Assembly: GCA_007570785.1 (NCBI GenBank)
Contig: ML662445.1
Coordinates: 850,063 to 914,062 of the forward strand
DNA: 64,000 nucleotides
Source of the DNA: Antilocapra americana
Lineage: Eukaryota > Chordata > Mammalia > Artiodactyla > Antilocapridae
Direction: 5' to 3'
Shown here: positions 12,574-24,699 of the stretch, piece by piece
How positions within the stretch are numbered: the first letter of the stretch is position 1
Layout: each line of letters opens with the position of its first letter
Translations under genes and position numbers: made by a program
The notes under the pieces: generated by a model
What the model was told of the DNA's origin: nothing
Database searches by the model: none
What the model saw: the letters and a program-made list of their open reading frames with translations, nothing else

Positions 12574-13255
12574 AACTCCAGGACATCTTGAAGTGACACA
12601 GCACGAGGGTCAAGTCTGTTAAGAGTCTAGTCTAGGCGGCAACCCCAGCCCATGCTGCCCACTGGCCACAGGGTACCTCCTTGGGCACGCTGTCCCTCCT
12701 TGGCTTCTCTCGCCTATAGTTTCTGAGTGAGGCATGCTCAGGGACACGGGGGTATGGGGCAGCGTCCCTCTGGACAAAGCAGCTGCCTGGCTGTGCTCGG
12801 GTCACTGTAGCGCCCACCAGGAGTCACAAGCAAAAGCTACGGCTGTTTGCCCTCCTTGGTGAAAAAACACTTGCCAGCAACACCATCCAGCGGGTCCTCC
12901 TAGCTCCCCCAGGTCTAGGCTGGTCACCCCAACACCACTATCCTAGGAGTCCGCCCAACGCCCCCAGGCCCACAGTGGTCACCCCACAGTCTCCAGGGTA
13001 TCATCCCCGCCCCGCCCCGCAGCAGCTCACTGGAGAGAAGCCTCCTCCCCAGCATTACAGCCATCCAGGGGCTGTAGGCAGCACACCCTCGATCCACCCC
13101 TGTCCACACCGAGCAGACTAGGACTCGACTGGGTATAAAACATTCAGCTACGCTGGGTGGGAGGTGAAGACTTTTTCTTAAGAACACAGAAGGCGCTGTT
13201 GGCTGAACCGGTGCCTCCCTGAGCAGGGCCAGGCTTGGTCGGAGCGGGGCAGTAC

Positions 13256-13415
13256 CTGCACACTGGGGTGTCCCCCGGCTGACGCCTTCACGGCCCCGCG
13301 GCTGCCCTCCGTCTCGTAGTGGGCGCGGTGGTGGGACTTGGGCTGCACCTCGATCCTCAGCTCGTAGGGTCCTGAATGTGATGGCAGCTGCCAGTCGAGC
13401 GCTGGCAGGGACGGG
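13256..13415 (-). CDS. NFATC1: NFATC1 exon 3 (DNA-binding loop)
   Basis: Coding exon of 160 nt, residues 400-453. It opens after TTTCAG with C CCG TCC CTG, completing the split Ser codon from exon 2, and ends GTG CAG|GTACTG. The peptide [20 protein letters not shown] begins the Rel homology region; the DNA recognition loop [15 protein letters not shown] (430-444) is fully conserved, including the Arg and Tyr that touch the GGAAA core in the family. One oddity: residue 451 is Ser (GGHPSVQ) where recalled human has Ile (GGHPIVQ). Confidence 0.96.
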
Positions 13416-14879
13416 CTGAAATGGACACGCGGAGCGTTAGGGGCGTGCCGACAGCTTCCCGCACCCACGGCCCCCGCCCGAGACTCGGACGGGCAGCGCG
13501 GCCTTCAGGCTGAGCCTGAAACTCCCGTTAGTAAGGTCACTCTCCTGACACGAGCAGCAGTAAGAGCTGTAAAGCCCGTGACCAGCTGACTGTCGCTGAT
13601 GCCCAGACCCTCTCAGGTCTTCACCACGAGGCTCCTGAGTACAATGGAAGCCTCTTCCACACTCGACCTTAAGTATTTTCCTTCCTTCATGAAAGGCCCA
13701 TAAATTATTTAACCTCCCCAATAAGAGATCTTTTAAAAATCACAGCTCTATCAGCCTGACCTGAGAAGTGGGCAGGCTGGTTCCCGTTTCCTCTCCCCAC
13801 AGACCAGCTGTGAGCAGACCTGACACATGGGGGGCGCCTGAAAAGGCGATGGGTTTGCAGCAACCTCGCCCAGCCCCGTGTCCATGATCCACAACAACCA
13901 AGACCTGCAGAACCAAGGGAGCAGCAGGCAGGTTTGTGAGAGGAGCGGGGAGAGAGCTGGCCCACAGAACCTCCAGTCCCCGGGGCAGTGGTACCAGGCC
14001 CATGTGAGGGGACCACGTCTCCGTTCAGAACATCCATTGTACTAATCTGTTCCCTTATACATGCTGTCCATCTAAGTGAAAAGGCTGTCCTTTGCTGTGA
14101 ACAGAAGAGAAACAGATAAAAACAAACAGAAGTTAGGTTCATCTGACTCCCAGGAAATTAAAACAGAAAGAGACTGAGAGACAGAAAGAGAAGTAGAGAA
14201 GGAGGATTGGAAGGTCCACTCCTCACAGTCCGCGAAGGGCAAGGCCTCAGAGCCACTCTGCACTTGAGTACGGCCGAAAACAAACTTGGGGAGTAACTTG
14301 CTCCTGAATCACTGACAGAGCCAGCAACACGGGTATATGCAGTTTAAAGTTAGAATGGCTCATAAAATAAATAGTCACACACAGACAATTAAAATTATTG
14401 TTTGAGATTGGAAATTTTCAACATGAATCTGGCAGCTCCACAAAAATGTAAATGTACCTCTGATTCAGAGAAAAGGCCTCAGCCTGGAAGAAACGTTCCA
14501 AGATGCGCCTGCCGTGCCATCCTGACCCCTCGTGGCCCTGCTGCCAGAGGACCTTCTTCGGGTACCCCCAACCAGGAGCAGAGCCCCCACAGGACCCTGA
14601 ACACCTGGAGAGTTCTCTCATGCCTCAGCCCCAGCTGCTGAGCACAACGATGATGTCAAACTCACCTCCAGCTTGATCTGATTTCTTAAAAGGTCGTACT
14701 CGATGCAACCAAGAAAGAGGTCAAATTCACATCTGACACCCAGCTGACCCAGCTGACCCCTGCAAACAGCAGCTGCATCACCTTCTCCACACACAGACGT
14801 GCATGTCTTACAACCAACCGGAGAAACAGCCTCTACAACTGGGTGTGCCTCTCTAAGATCTCCTATGAAAGGGGTGTTG

Positions 14880-15020
14880 TTTTGTTCAGCCGTCAAGTTG
14901 TGTCTGACTCTGCGGCCCCATGGACTGTGGCCCGCCAGGCCTCCCTGCCCCTCACCATCTCCCAGATTCTGCCCAAGTCCATGTTCACTGAATCAGTGAT
15001 GCCATCCAACCACCCCATCC
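14880..15020. mobile_element. ruminant repeat (ART2/BovB-related)
   Basis: Contains TTCAGCCGTCAAGTTGTGTC, TGACTCTGCGGCCCCATGGA, CCAGGCCTCCCTGCCC and GTGATGCCATCCAACCA, the text of the abundant ruminant repeat whose consensus includes GCCAGGCCTCCCTGTCCATC. It directly precedes another SINE at 15111. The family name is from memory. Confidence 0.75.
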
Positions 15021-15110
15021 TCTTTAAAAAAAGCCAGGGTGTCACATCTATTTTATTTCTTTGATGTACCCCTTTTATGTCTTTTTGCCTTTTTATACAG
15101 AGATAAAAGG

Positions 15111-15308
15111 GCTTCCCAGGTGGCTCAGATGGTAAAGAATCTGCCTGTGATGCAGGAGACCTGGGTTCCACCCCTGGGTCAGGAAGATGCCCTGGAGAAG
15201 GATATGGCAACCCACTCCAGTGTTCTTGCCTGGAGGACCCCACGGGCAGAGAGCCGGGCGGGCTACGGTCCATGGGGTCGCAAGGGTCAACAGGACTGAG
15301 CGACTAAA
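15111..15308 (+). mobile_element. Bov-tA SINE
   Basis: Full-length-looking copy: GCTTCCCAGGTGGCTCAGAT, GGTAAAGAATCTGCCTG, CACCCCTGGGTCAGGAAGAT, GCCCTGGAGAAGGATATGGC, GTTCTTGCCTGGAGGACC and a GACTGAGCGACTAAA end. Confidence 0.95.
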
Positions 15309-18300
15309 GCCGCCACCACTGTCGATACCAGAGGCGTGAACGCCCAGTGTGGGACCCTGGCGGCTTTGCTGGCCGTGTCCTCAGCACAGGCCCACAGCCT
15401 CTGTCCCAGAGCACGAACCCTCAGGGCTCCTGACGCCTCTCCTGGGGGTCTGGCCCCCTGCACGGGGCCTGCTGGCTATAATCTGGGCCAAGCCTCACAG
15501 GGAGGACACTCGAGGTAGCGTCTTCTTACAACACTAACGAGCACTCCAGAGGTGGGGACATAAACACCTGAACCCCAAGTGGTAACATCCACCAAAGTGT
15601 CCAGGCTTCCAAGCGTCCCCTAATGTCTGATATGCGTCTGTCTACAGGCAGCGAGGGACTCCAAGTCCAGGACTGGGACCTGCCGAGCCCCTCCAGCTGG
15701 GCACGGGGGAAACAATGGCTCCTGCACCTGAGCAGACCAGGAGGCGTGGAGCCAAGACTCAGACAGCCTCGGGGAAAGCATGGGTCGGGGGGTCCGAACA
15801 GTCCGTGGGTGACACCGAGGGATTACCTGAATCTCATATTAGGGTCTAGTGTGGTGTCTGCTGGTGCAACAATCTGCATTTAAACCTGAGCACCCGTCTC
15901 TGGAAGATGCACGCCGAACATCACTGCAAAGGTCACACAAGGTCTAGTAAGGGGAGTGGGTGGGGGCAGGCAGGCGGACCACGAGTCCCTCGGCCCGCTG
16001 GGGTGGGTGTGGGCCCCGTGACTTCTCCAGTGCTGCACAAGGTTGTTTTTCTGTGACACAAACTGAAAAAGCAAATCTAAGAAACACACACTCGCGTTTC
16101 CAGTGATCTTCCAGGCCAGAACCGGCAGGCACTCACTCCTTTTGGTTTACTGATGTTAAAAAGCATGCCACCGGGAACACCATTGGCTGTAAACTCCCTA
16201 AGCCACCCACTTTTCCCCGTTCCTGCTCTCACCCTTTGAGCTCGGTGACTATTCCCTCGCCTGGCTTCACCTGAGCCTGGGCCCCTTAAACATCCTCCCA
16301 CAGAAAGGCAGCGCCCACCCACGGACTGAGAGCAGCTCACGCCGACTGGCTGCCCACGGGCCCCACGCCAGGGCCACGGGCGAGTCTCAGGGAGCCCTGT
16401 GCTGGGACATTCTCCCTCCATGTAGACACCTGGGGTTGCGGGGCAGGGGGTGGTGGCTGCTCTTCCAAGCAGATGGTTTGGGTAGAGACCTTTCAATGCT
16501 GAATTTTTGAGAGCTAAAGCCCATATGGACCTATCACTTAGAAGAAAACTGCAAAGGTTTTAGAACTCCGCTGTTTCTGAAAGAGCTGAAGATACAAACT
16601 CTGAACTTGGCAGGGTTCAAATCTACCATGGGATCAGACCTGGAGGGGAAGGCTGTCACCCCAAGCTTGAAAGAAACATGCTTTCCCAGGGTCGCAGCCA
16701 AAGGAAGGGCCGCTTGCCTTACTTGCTTTGATTTGACTTTTTCCCTTTAATTTTAAAAAAGGTCACAGGCTCAGTTCCCAGCTATTTAATGAAGCAGAGT
16801 CTCTGGGCTCCCAGAGCACTCAGCGCCGAGGCAGGGCCGGGACCACACATCTCGCTGAGGTCCACCCCGGCCCCCACCCACCGGGCTGAGCCCAGGCGAG
16901 AAAGCAGCTCCCACTGAGAGGTCACCTTCCTGGAGGGCAGCCGGGCAAGGCTGACCTCTCCGTGGTGACCCTCAGTGGTTTGTGAGGCGTGGGTGGCGTT
17001 CCCGCCCCCTGCCCAGGGAACCACCCTCAAGGAGGGGCTGCAGGTCAACCACGGGAAGGCCCAAGTCTAGGGCCGGCTGGGCTCGTCTGATGGGTCTGGA
17101 AGGGATGGAATGGGGGCCGTTCAGACAGCTCTCACCCAGGGTCTCAGGACGTTGTGGGCTGTCACCCCTGACTGTCGGGCGGCGTCCTCTGCACTGAGGG
17201 GACTTAGGGACAGGACCGGCTGAGGGGGCTGGCAGCCTGGAGGAGGCTGGAAAGGTGCTTTTTACCAGGATATTGGCGGGTGGACGGGGGCCGAGGGGCA
17301 GAGCTGGGCAGCAACGTACAAGGAGGCCAGTGGCGGGGGAAGAGACCCACGCATCCCCTGCCTGCCCTCGGCGTGCCACACACAGAGCACCCCCACCCTG
17401 AGACTCTGTAGCCAGCGACCTGTCATGAGGCCCAGGGTCCCCGGGGAGGCTCTGCCCCGGTCACGCTGGCCTGGACCCCTCCTGAGTGATGCCTCGGTCC
17501 CCAGAGTCCCGACTTGTCCTCGTGCCCTCAGGAGGTGGCTCAGATGAGGTCAAGCCCCTGGGTGGTGCTGGCGGGGGGAGGCCACCTGCTCGTCCTCCCA
17601 CACCCTAAGGGGCTCCGTCCGCTGGGCCCAGGCCTGCTCAGTAACCTGATTCCAGTCACAGACCTGGAACTTTCAGAGCAAGTACAGTGAGGCCACCACT
17701 TTGGATTCAGGAATTTCACAAAACTCGGTTGCTTTCAGGGGCTCTACCAACCAGGGTGTGGACAATTCCAAGGTGCAGGGACTTTCTTCCAGCTTCCTGG
17801 AAAACCCCACTATCCTTAGTCTGCACAGCCGCCCCCCACCCCCCAAAACCCAGGCCTCTCTCACGTGGGCCTCTCAGGCCCTGCTCTGCAGGCTCACACC
17901 CCAACGGTTCCGGCCGCCCCGCGCCTGGGGGGGATGGCCAGGTCCCGTGAACGACAGCCTGAACAGGGCCATCCACCTCGAGGGGACGTGGGAACAGCGT
18001 AGGCAGAGGGACAGACACACCTGCCGGGCACTCAGCCCACTGACTGACCTGGACGTGAAGCCTCCGGGCGCTTCCTTTCTTCACCAAAAGCCAGCTCAAG
18101 GCTGGGCATGAAGCCTCAGCTCCCAGGAGGTTATTTTAGAAGCATTTATTCAAAAAGCAAACCCCAGCATGACACATACATTTTTGCTGATGAACCCAAG
18201 AAACAGTTGTCAACGAAGGCCCATTAATGTCCACAGGAGGCCTAGTCTTAAATGTGACTGAATTTCACCCTCTGCGGGACGGGCCCATGTCTCCCTGGCC

Positions 18301-18767
18301 ACCTAACCCAGGCGCACCGCAGGTGCCTGGGCCCCGACGAGCGCCACACACTCTCCTCGAGGCAGGACGTCTGGACAGAAAGAGCTCTGTTCTGTCCGTG
18401 CTCACTGTGCATGCTGTCGCTGCATACTCCCTCCTGGTCAGGCTCCTACCAGTTTGGGAAACTTAAGACTGGAGACACCCGAATGCAGCCCAGCCCCACA
18501 GGTATGCCACGGCCAGCCGGGTCCGAGCAAGAACAGGCCAGGAGCTGTCCAGTCTCAAAAGCAAACCTCTTTGAGCACTTGTGGATTATCCACAAAATCA
18601 ACCAGCATGGATCTAAAGGCTTGACTTGAAAATCAGTGTATAAAGCCACAAAGACTTAAACTGTTTGATCCTCTCCAGGAATGCAAAAGTCCTTGAGATC
18701 CTCGTTCTCCTTTTCACAGCTAATAATACCAGACATTCACAGGACAACATCAAATAAAGTAACTGGG

Positions 18768-19063
18768 GGCTTCCCTGGTGGTCCACTGATACAGAATCCA
18801 CTGTGCAACGCAGGAGACATAGGTTTGATCCCTGGTCCAAGAAGATCCCACGTGCCATGGAGCAGCTAAGCCCACGCACCACAACTACTGCACCAGCGCA
18901 CCTGGAGCCTTGCTCTGCAACACGAGAAGCCAGTGCAACGAGAAGCCCAAGAGCCCGTCGAGACAGGAGCCCTGCTCGCCACAGCTAGAGAAAGCCCGCG
19001 CACAGAAAGAAAGACCCAGCACCGCCAAAACACGAAATAAATAAATCTAGAAAAAAAAAAAAA
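18768..19063 (+). mobile_element. CHR-type tRNA-derived SINE
   Basis: Starts GGGCTTCCCTGGTGGTCCAC, carries GGTTTGATCCCTGGTCCAAG and CATGGAGCAGCTAAGCCC, AGCCCAAGAGCCCGT, and ends in AATAAATAAATCTAG plus a run of A. This is the CHR-2 layout (cetaceans, hippos, ruminants). About 296 bp, essentially full length. Confidence 0.9.
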
Positions 19064-19595
19064 AGAGCAATCAGGCCCACATCCTCCACCTGCATCTTGA
19101 GGAGAGATGGAAAGGTGGAGAGAAGCCTCTGTCACAAACCTGCAGATCTCAGCTGAACCCTCAAGGCTATGCCTTCCCGCTGGAAGTCAGCACTCAGGGC
19201 GCTGTGTCCGGGGTCCACGGTGGACTCTGAGGAGCCAGAGAGAGCCTGCTCCATGGGGAGCCGGGTGCTGGGCCTCTGAGACCATCTACTCCTGCAGCGA
19301 GTGAGCACAACCTGCAGAAATTCGCAGCACAGGCCTGACTCTGGCCACCGAGTCCACCTGCAGACACCTCTGCACAGCTGAGGCCATGGTCAGCCTCTGG
19401 CCTTCTGAGGCCTCTGTCTGCCGGGCTCCCACCTCCCTGAGCAGCCACCAACACCCTGGGAGCAGGACATGGACTTTGTAGAGAGGTCCCAGCCCTGAAC
19501 ACCGCCACAGCCCCCCACCTAGCAGGCAAACTCATCACGACTCCTGCGAGCAGGGGCTCAGCCGGGGGCGGGGGGGGGGCAGCCAATCACGGCCT

Positions 19596-19695
19596 NNNNN
19601 NNNNNNNNNNNNNNNNNNNNNNNNNNNNNNNNNNNNNNNNNNNNNNNNNNNNNNNNNNNNNNNNNNNNNNNNNNNNNNNNNNNNNNNNNNNNNNN
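19596..19695. other. assembly gap (100 N)
   Basis: Exactly 100 N, the conventional placeholder for a gap of unknown size. Both flanks contain a G run followed by CAGCCAATCACGGCCT: G10 at 19570-19579 on the left, G12 at 19696-19707 on the right. The contig ends therefore overlap and the gap may not be real. Confidence 0.97.
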
Positions 19696-19857
19696 GGGGG
19701 GGGGGGGCAGCCAATCACGGCCTGAGGCGAGCCCCGGGGCCTGAACAGTGGCCCAGGCCCCTGTAAGTGCTGGGGGACGTACGGAGACCACTCCGCTCAC
19801 CAGCTTCTTTCTAAAGCTTACTGTCAGTGGCTTCGTTTTATTGGAAGGAGGGTGTAA

Positions 19858-19968
19858 ACTTTTTTTTTGTCCCTGTCTCATGTGGGATCTAAGTTCCTGG
19901 ACCAGGAATTGAACCCCAGCCTTTGCAGTGGAAATGCCAAGTCTTAACCACAGGAGCGCCAGAGGAGT
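19858..19968 (-). mobile_element. CHR-type SINE fragment, inverted
   Basis: On the plus strand it reads T9 then CATGTGGGATCTAAGTTCCT, GAATTGAACCCCAGCC, GTGGAAATGCCAAGTCTTAA and CCACAGGAGCGCC, the reverse complement of the 5' half of the CHR SINE (compare 59952 and 61262). Confidence 0.85.
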
Positions 19969-20436
19969 CTCTGTTGAGCTTCCTTTAGTGACCTCCAGAC
20001 GACGAGCTCCTCGGCCAGGTCAGAAAAGGGAGAATAACCCAGAAGCAATGTGTCCGAGACCTTGGCTGGGCTGGCCCAAGTGCAGACAGCTGGGGACAGG
20101 GTGGTCATTCCGGCGGAATGTAGTATGCAGTCGGGTTTGTTACCAGCCTATAGCTTTGTTTAATCTTGCTCCAAATTAGGATAAACTCTGAAATATTCAG
20201 ATAACTTAAAGATGCAGTCAGTCAGCAGTAGCTTCATTAGACTTCTGGGAGCTAAGATCTGGGCACAGCATGAAGGCCATAGATATCATTAAACTCATCA
20301 ATTGTACCTAAAACCTAGAAGAAACCATGTCTGAAACACACTGACTGGGAGGAGCAGCCCCTTGGGTCACTGAACCCAGAACAAGAAATGGGGTCATCAT
20401 GTGCCCTCAGCCCTTAGGAGGTCGACCCCTGCAGTG

Positions 20437-20540
20437 GGGACTATCCTGGGTCCAGCGGTTAAGACCGCACTTCCACAGCCAGGGGCGCAGGCGCTGGTTC
20501 AGGAACTAGGATGCCCCAAGCCTCAGGATGTGGCTAATAA
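20437..20540 (+). mobile_element. CHR-type SINE fragment
   Basis: Contains GGGGACTATCCTGGGTCCAG, CGGTTAAGACCGCACTTCCA, GGTTCAGGAACTAGGATGCC and GGATGTGGC, a diverged CHR SINE 5' half in plus orientation. Confidence 0.75.
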
Positions 20541-23519
20541 GTAAATAAGTCAGTAATGCTCAGATCACAAAGCAAAGTTTCATCTGCAGGGAATTAATTT
20601 GACGCTGCTGCTGCCAGAAACGGCGCATCTGAAAATGCTCTGCCTTCCCAGACCAGCTCCTTCCAGTCCTTTCCTCAGGTAACCCTGCCCCTTGAAGGCA
20701 CATCCAGAGATTCTGCCGGGCACAGAGATGGCACTGAGACCTCAGAAGTCGGGACTTTCCACGAGCCCATTTCAAAGGGCGAACAAGCTCCCTGCACGCA
20801 CGCAGCAGGCCCTGGGTAAGGATGCTGCCCTCGCCGGGGCAGGAGCTCCAGTGCGTTTGCTTGAACCAACAGAGGCTTATGCTTTAGCTCCTCCAGGACA
20901 GTGACGGCCCCTGGAATCTACCAGCAGGAGTCAATCCACAGCTATCTCTGCCCTCTCCGCCACAGCCAGGGGCAGCGTAGCTGTCAGCGCTGTGGGCGGA
21001 CCTGCTTATTCTCATTCAAGGAAGGAGGGGGGCACCCCCCGTGGCCTGGCTGATGCTATTGGACAGACAGCTTTCAGACGGGTCACCTGCGACTCCTCTG
21101 CGTCTCTTAAGCTTCAGGAGCAGAGCATCATTTTCCGAGGCTCTACATTGAAACTCTTCTTTAAAAGCTACGGACTTCTGTCCAGCAACATTGTTGATTT
21201 CACAGACATGACTCCTTCCGTGGCAGGAACTGGGAATCATCTTTGACCCGTGGGGCTGTCGGGAGGCTCCATGCAGAGCAGAGGGCCGCACGTGCTGGGG
21301 GCAGTGATGCCACGGACCCCACGTTCCTTAGGAAGAGACCCACGCCGCACACGTCTCATCGGGGCGGGGATGGATCTGTCCTGGTAAACCACCCATCCCA
21401 GACCTCGGAGCCCAGCCGTGTAGCCCAAGACCCGCTGACGCCTGGTGCTGGTCCCCTCCCCGGGTACCGGTCCCCAGGCACGCGAGGCAGCATCCAAGGG
21501 CAGGAAGTGTGGTCACCGCCCCCCAGGGCAACAGCCTGACCTCTCCCTTCTCCAGCTGGCCCCTGGCACCCGCGGACAGGATCACATGGAAAACGTTACC
21601 AGGGACCAGGAAACATATTTTGATGGGGAACCAAAACAGTGGGAAAAGCTGACTTCAAGCCTGGGAGGAAGTGTGGGGCTTGTTGGCGCAAGCTCACAGG
21701 AGCGCTGGGGGCCCCCACCCGAGGGGGGCTGACCGGGAGACAGAGCAGGGCACTCGGCCCCCAGAGCTGTCACCAAGACCCCCGAGCAGAGACGAGGCAG
21801 CACTTGTCCTTTCCATTGCTGACAACCCCCCAGAACCACTGCGTTCCCATGGGCACCCCACCACCAGAGCTCGAGAAAGCCGCCCTGTCCACCTGGGGTC
21901 ACAGGCTGAGCTGCTCCCCCCAGAGGCTCCAGGGTGGAGTCCTAACCCCAGGATGGCAGAAGACCCCCGTGCCTGCATGCTCAGTCTTTACAGGGGTGTC
22001 AAGTCAGGGCAAGCCCCCGGAGCGGTCCTGCCCAACGACTGCAGAAGGAGCCCAACACCTGGACCGTGGGCTCCAAGCCCCAGAACCGCGAGGAATGAAT
22101 GCCTGCTGTTTAAACCATCAGTGGGGCTGGATCCCAGCGGGTCCTGGAGATATGGGCTCGCGGTCTCCTTGCAGACCCCTAGGACCTTCACGCCAACGTC
22201 ATCATGCAAGTTCACTGAAGCCTCATTCTAAAGTGGAGAAGGGTGCTTTGATGTATTCTTTTTTTAGTTAAATAATAATTATAAAGAGTGTGAATTAAAA
22301 TTCTTACATTTTAAAATGCCTCCAAATGGATTTTTTTAAACTCCCACATTCATGAATGAAATCCAGGTTCCGAGATACATCTGTTTCGGCAGTAACTTTG
22401 GAAATGCCAGCTTTTTGAACTTGATGCGGATGCAGAAGTCTGAAGTCAGTCTGAAGCCAGTCAAGAACCATCACGGCCCCCTTGCCCCCTGGCTCTCAAC
22501 TGTTACCCACACCGGTGGAAAGGAAGCGTTCAGCTTTAGAAACTCACCCTTCACACCGCTGCTTTGCCACACACTTCTGTAAAGGTTTGGCACCGAGAAC
22601 TAAACTGTCCACTTGCAGCTCTAACTACATCTTTAGTTTAGAAAAAAGGGGGGTTCCAACAGAACACAGAAAGCTCTGTAACAAGTAACATCCTGATTCA
22701 CTCTCCTAGAGGTCTGGACAGGATGACTGGAAACCACGAGGCCCGACACGCAGTCCTGCCTCCAGAACCAAACAGGAGCAGCAACAAGCCTCGAATACTG
22801 AGTCCACAGGCAGAAGCCTCTTCCCGGGAGCGGCCAAAGCCCTCGGCAGAGCACGGGCCTCCAGGGAGGGCCTGTGCACACAGCCGACAGCTGACCAAAG
22901 TCCTGGAGCAGAAAGCACTCTGCTAGCGGTCATTAGTGGTCCACCTGCTGGGAAAGCTGTTTAGTTAAAAATAAAAAACGCGGGCTGAGTGAGTGGACCC
23001 AATGGAGCAGCAGCAGCAGCCCCAACACCATTAAAAAGAAAAATCAACAGCCCAAGACGCAGCTCAGAGGAGCTGGGGCTCCCGCCAGGTGGCGGTCTCC
23101 GGGGAGGGGGACCGTGTCATTCCTAAGCCGGCGGGGCTGGTGCGGGCGCGGGTGGGCTGCTCCAGGGAATTGTGAGCGGGCCCCGTCTGCACCGACCGGA
23201 CCGAGCAGTGACAGCGATTAGGTGTGAGCAGGGGAGGCGAAAACAGACAGGAGCCACGCCTGGCTTTACAGGGAGCAAAAGAAAAACCGAGCCCGCGTGT
23301 TCGTAAACCCCAGGATGGCTGAGAATGTGCCCGAAGGTCCCCCCAGCTCTGCAGGACACCACCTTGCCTGGACACCGGCCTTCAGAAGGAGGGAGCGCAT
23401 GAAGACGAGGCCTCTGGCCCTTGGCCAGCGTGACCAGGCCCTGAGAGAGAGAGATTCGGACACGGACACAGGCCAGAGGAGGCAGAGGGACGCCGGGAGG
23501 CTGCGGCCTGCCCGCTCAC

Positions 23520-24591
23520 CTGGTGTAGGATGCGGGCGACCTTGGCCGGGCCCACGGGTACGGGTGCTGTGGCACCGACAGGTACTGGTCGCAGAAGGCA
23601 CCCTTGCGGATATGCTGGAAGGCCGCGAACTCCTCGGGCTGGAAGTCGGGCGTGGGCGGCGTGGTCCCCAGGTCCTCACCCGCCGGCTCCACCTTGAGCG
23701 CCACCGCGGGCGAGTGATCCAGCGTGGTCTTGCGGGCCTTGACAGGGACACCATCGCCCAGGTCCAGGCTGCCGTCGGTGCTCAGGGCGTTGATGGCGGC
23801 CACGATGGCTGAGCTGGTGTACTGCGTGGTGTTGCCCAGCCAGGTGTCATCGGTGATGCTGACCCGTGGCGAGCCCTGCGGGGATGGTGTGGGCGAGGGG
23901 TGCGGGGAGCCGGACAGCTGGCGGCCGTTGAGCCCATACTTGCGCTTGTTGCAGGGGGACGAGGGCCGGGATGTGCGGGCCCCCAGCCAGCTCTCCTCAG
24001 TGACGCTGGTGCGGGGCGAGGTGGAGGGCGAGTGCCGCGGGGACCCAAGCAGGCCACAGGCCCCCAGGCCGCGGGGGAAGCCCTCCTCGGGGTCTGTGGT
24101 CTTGGGGGACACACAGGGGGACTGCCAAGGGGACGTCTGCGGGGATGCGTACGGGTACGAGAAGCTGGACTCGTAGGACGAGGCCTCAGAGTTGCAGCTT
24201 CGGGAGGACAGGCTGCTGGCAGGGCTCAGGCAGGAGGGGTCGCGGTAGGCCTCCAGGCTGGGCAGGTTCAGCGTGGCTGTGGATGGGGACCGCTTGGGGA
24301 GGACGTCCTCCACGTCCACCTCATGCAGGAACTGGCCGCTGTTGGGGTGCAGCCCCAGGTAGGAGGTGATCTCGATGCGCGGGCTCTCCAGGGCTGGCGC
24401 CCCGTTGGGCCGGACGCCGCCTGATGACAGGAAGTAGCCAGAGGGCCCGCTGTCCACTGCCGCTCCATAGCCCACGGCGGAGACGCCCGCGGTCGAGCTT
24501 TGCAGATCGTGGCATGGAGCAGGCAGCGAGGGGTGCGCCGCAGAGAGGGGCAGACTCGCACCCAGGCCCGGGGCAGCGTAGCCGTAGTGCT
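23520..24591 (-). CDS. NFATC1: NFATC1 exon 2 (calcineurin-regulated region)
   Basis: Largest exon, 1072 nt, residues 43-399 plus two bases of codon 400. It opens after CCTCCAG with AG CAC TAC GGC (EHYGY) and ends TCC TAC ACC AG|GTGAGC. It encodes the cytoplasmic regulatory domain. Calcineurin docks at PRIEIT (113-118, PxIxIT type) and at YLSVPQ (379-384, LxVP type). The serine-rich region spans about 164-181. SP repeats lie at about 193-205, 226-245 and 271-295. The basic NLS is NKRK (257-260). Dephosphorylation of these Ser by calcineurin drives nuclear entry in the known family. It is intact; relative to recalled human sequence it lacks two Ser before KRSPSTA and two residues before SYTS. 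Confidence 0.97.
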
Positions 24592-24699
24592 CTGGAGGGA
24601 AGAGGGAGATGGTGAGGGCCTGCACCGGGGATCTGGGGCCCCGCCACCCCCGACCCTGATCCTGCAGGCCACTGGGACGGGCCCCCGCTGCTCGGCCCG

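Larger units (their letters stand above)
2796..13255 (-). other. NFATC1: NFATC1 intron 3
   Basis: Intron of about 10.5 kb between exons 3 and 4. It holds a Bov-tA SINE (10380-10585), a SINE tail fragment (12510-12573), a copy of the 32-bp minisatellite (9579-9655) and a non-repetitive AT-rich block near 6280-6900 that might be regulatory. No protein-coding or RNA gene is supported; the numerous open frames of 60 to 320 codons lack recognisable domains and overlap on both strands, as expected of GC-rich noncoding DNA. Confidence 0.8.
13416..23519 (-). other. NFATC1: NFATC1 intron 2
   Basis: Intron of about 10.1 kb. It contains SINEs at 14880, 15111, 18768, 19858 and 20437 and the 100-N assembly gap at 19596-19695. 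No additional exon, RNA gene or protein-coding frame is supported. A short AT-rich block near 22230-22440 is unassigned. Confidence 0.8.
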
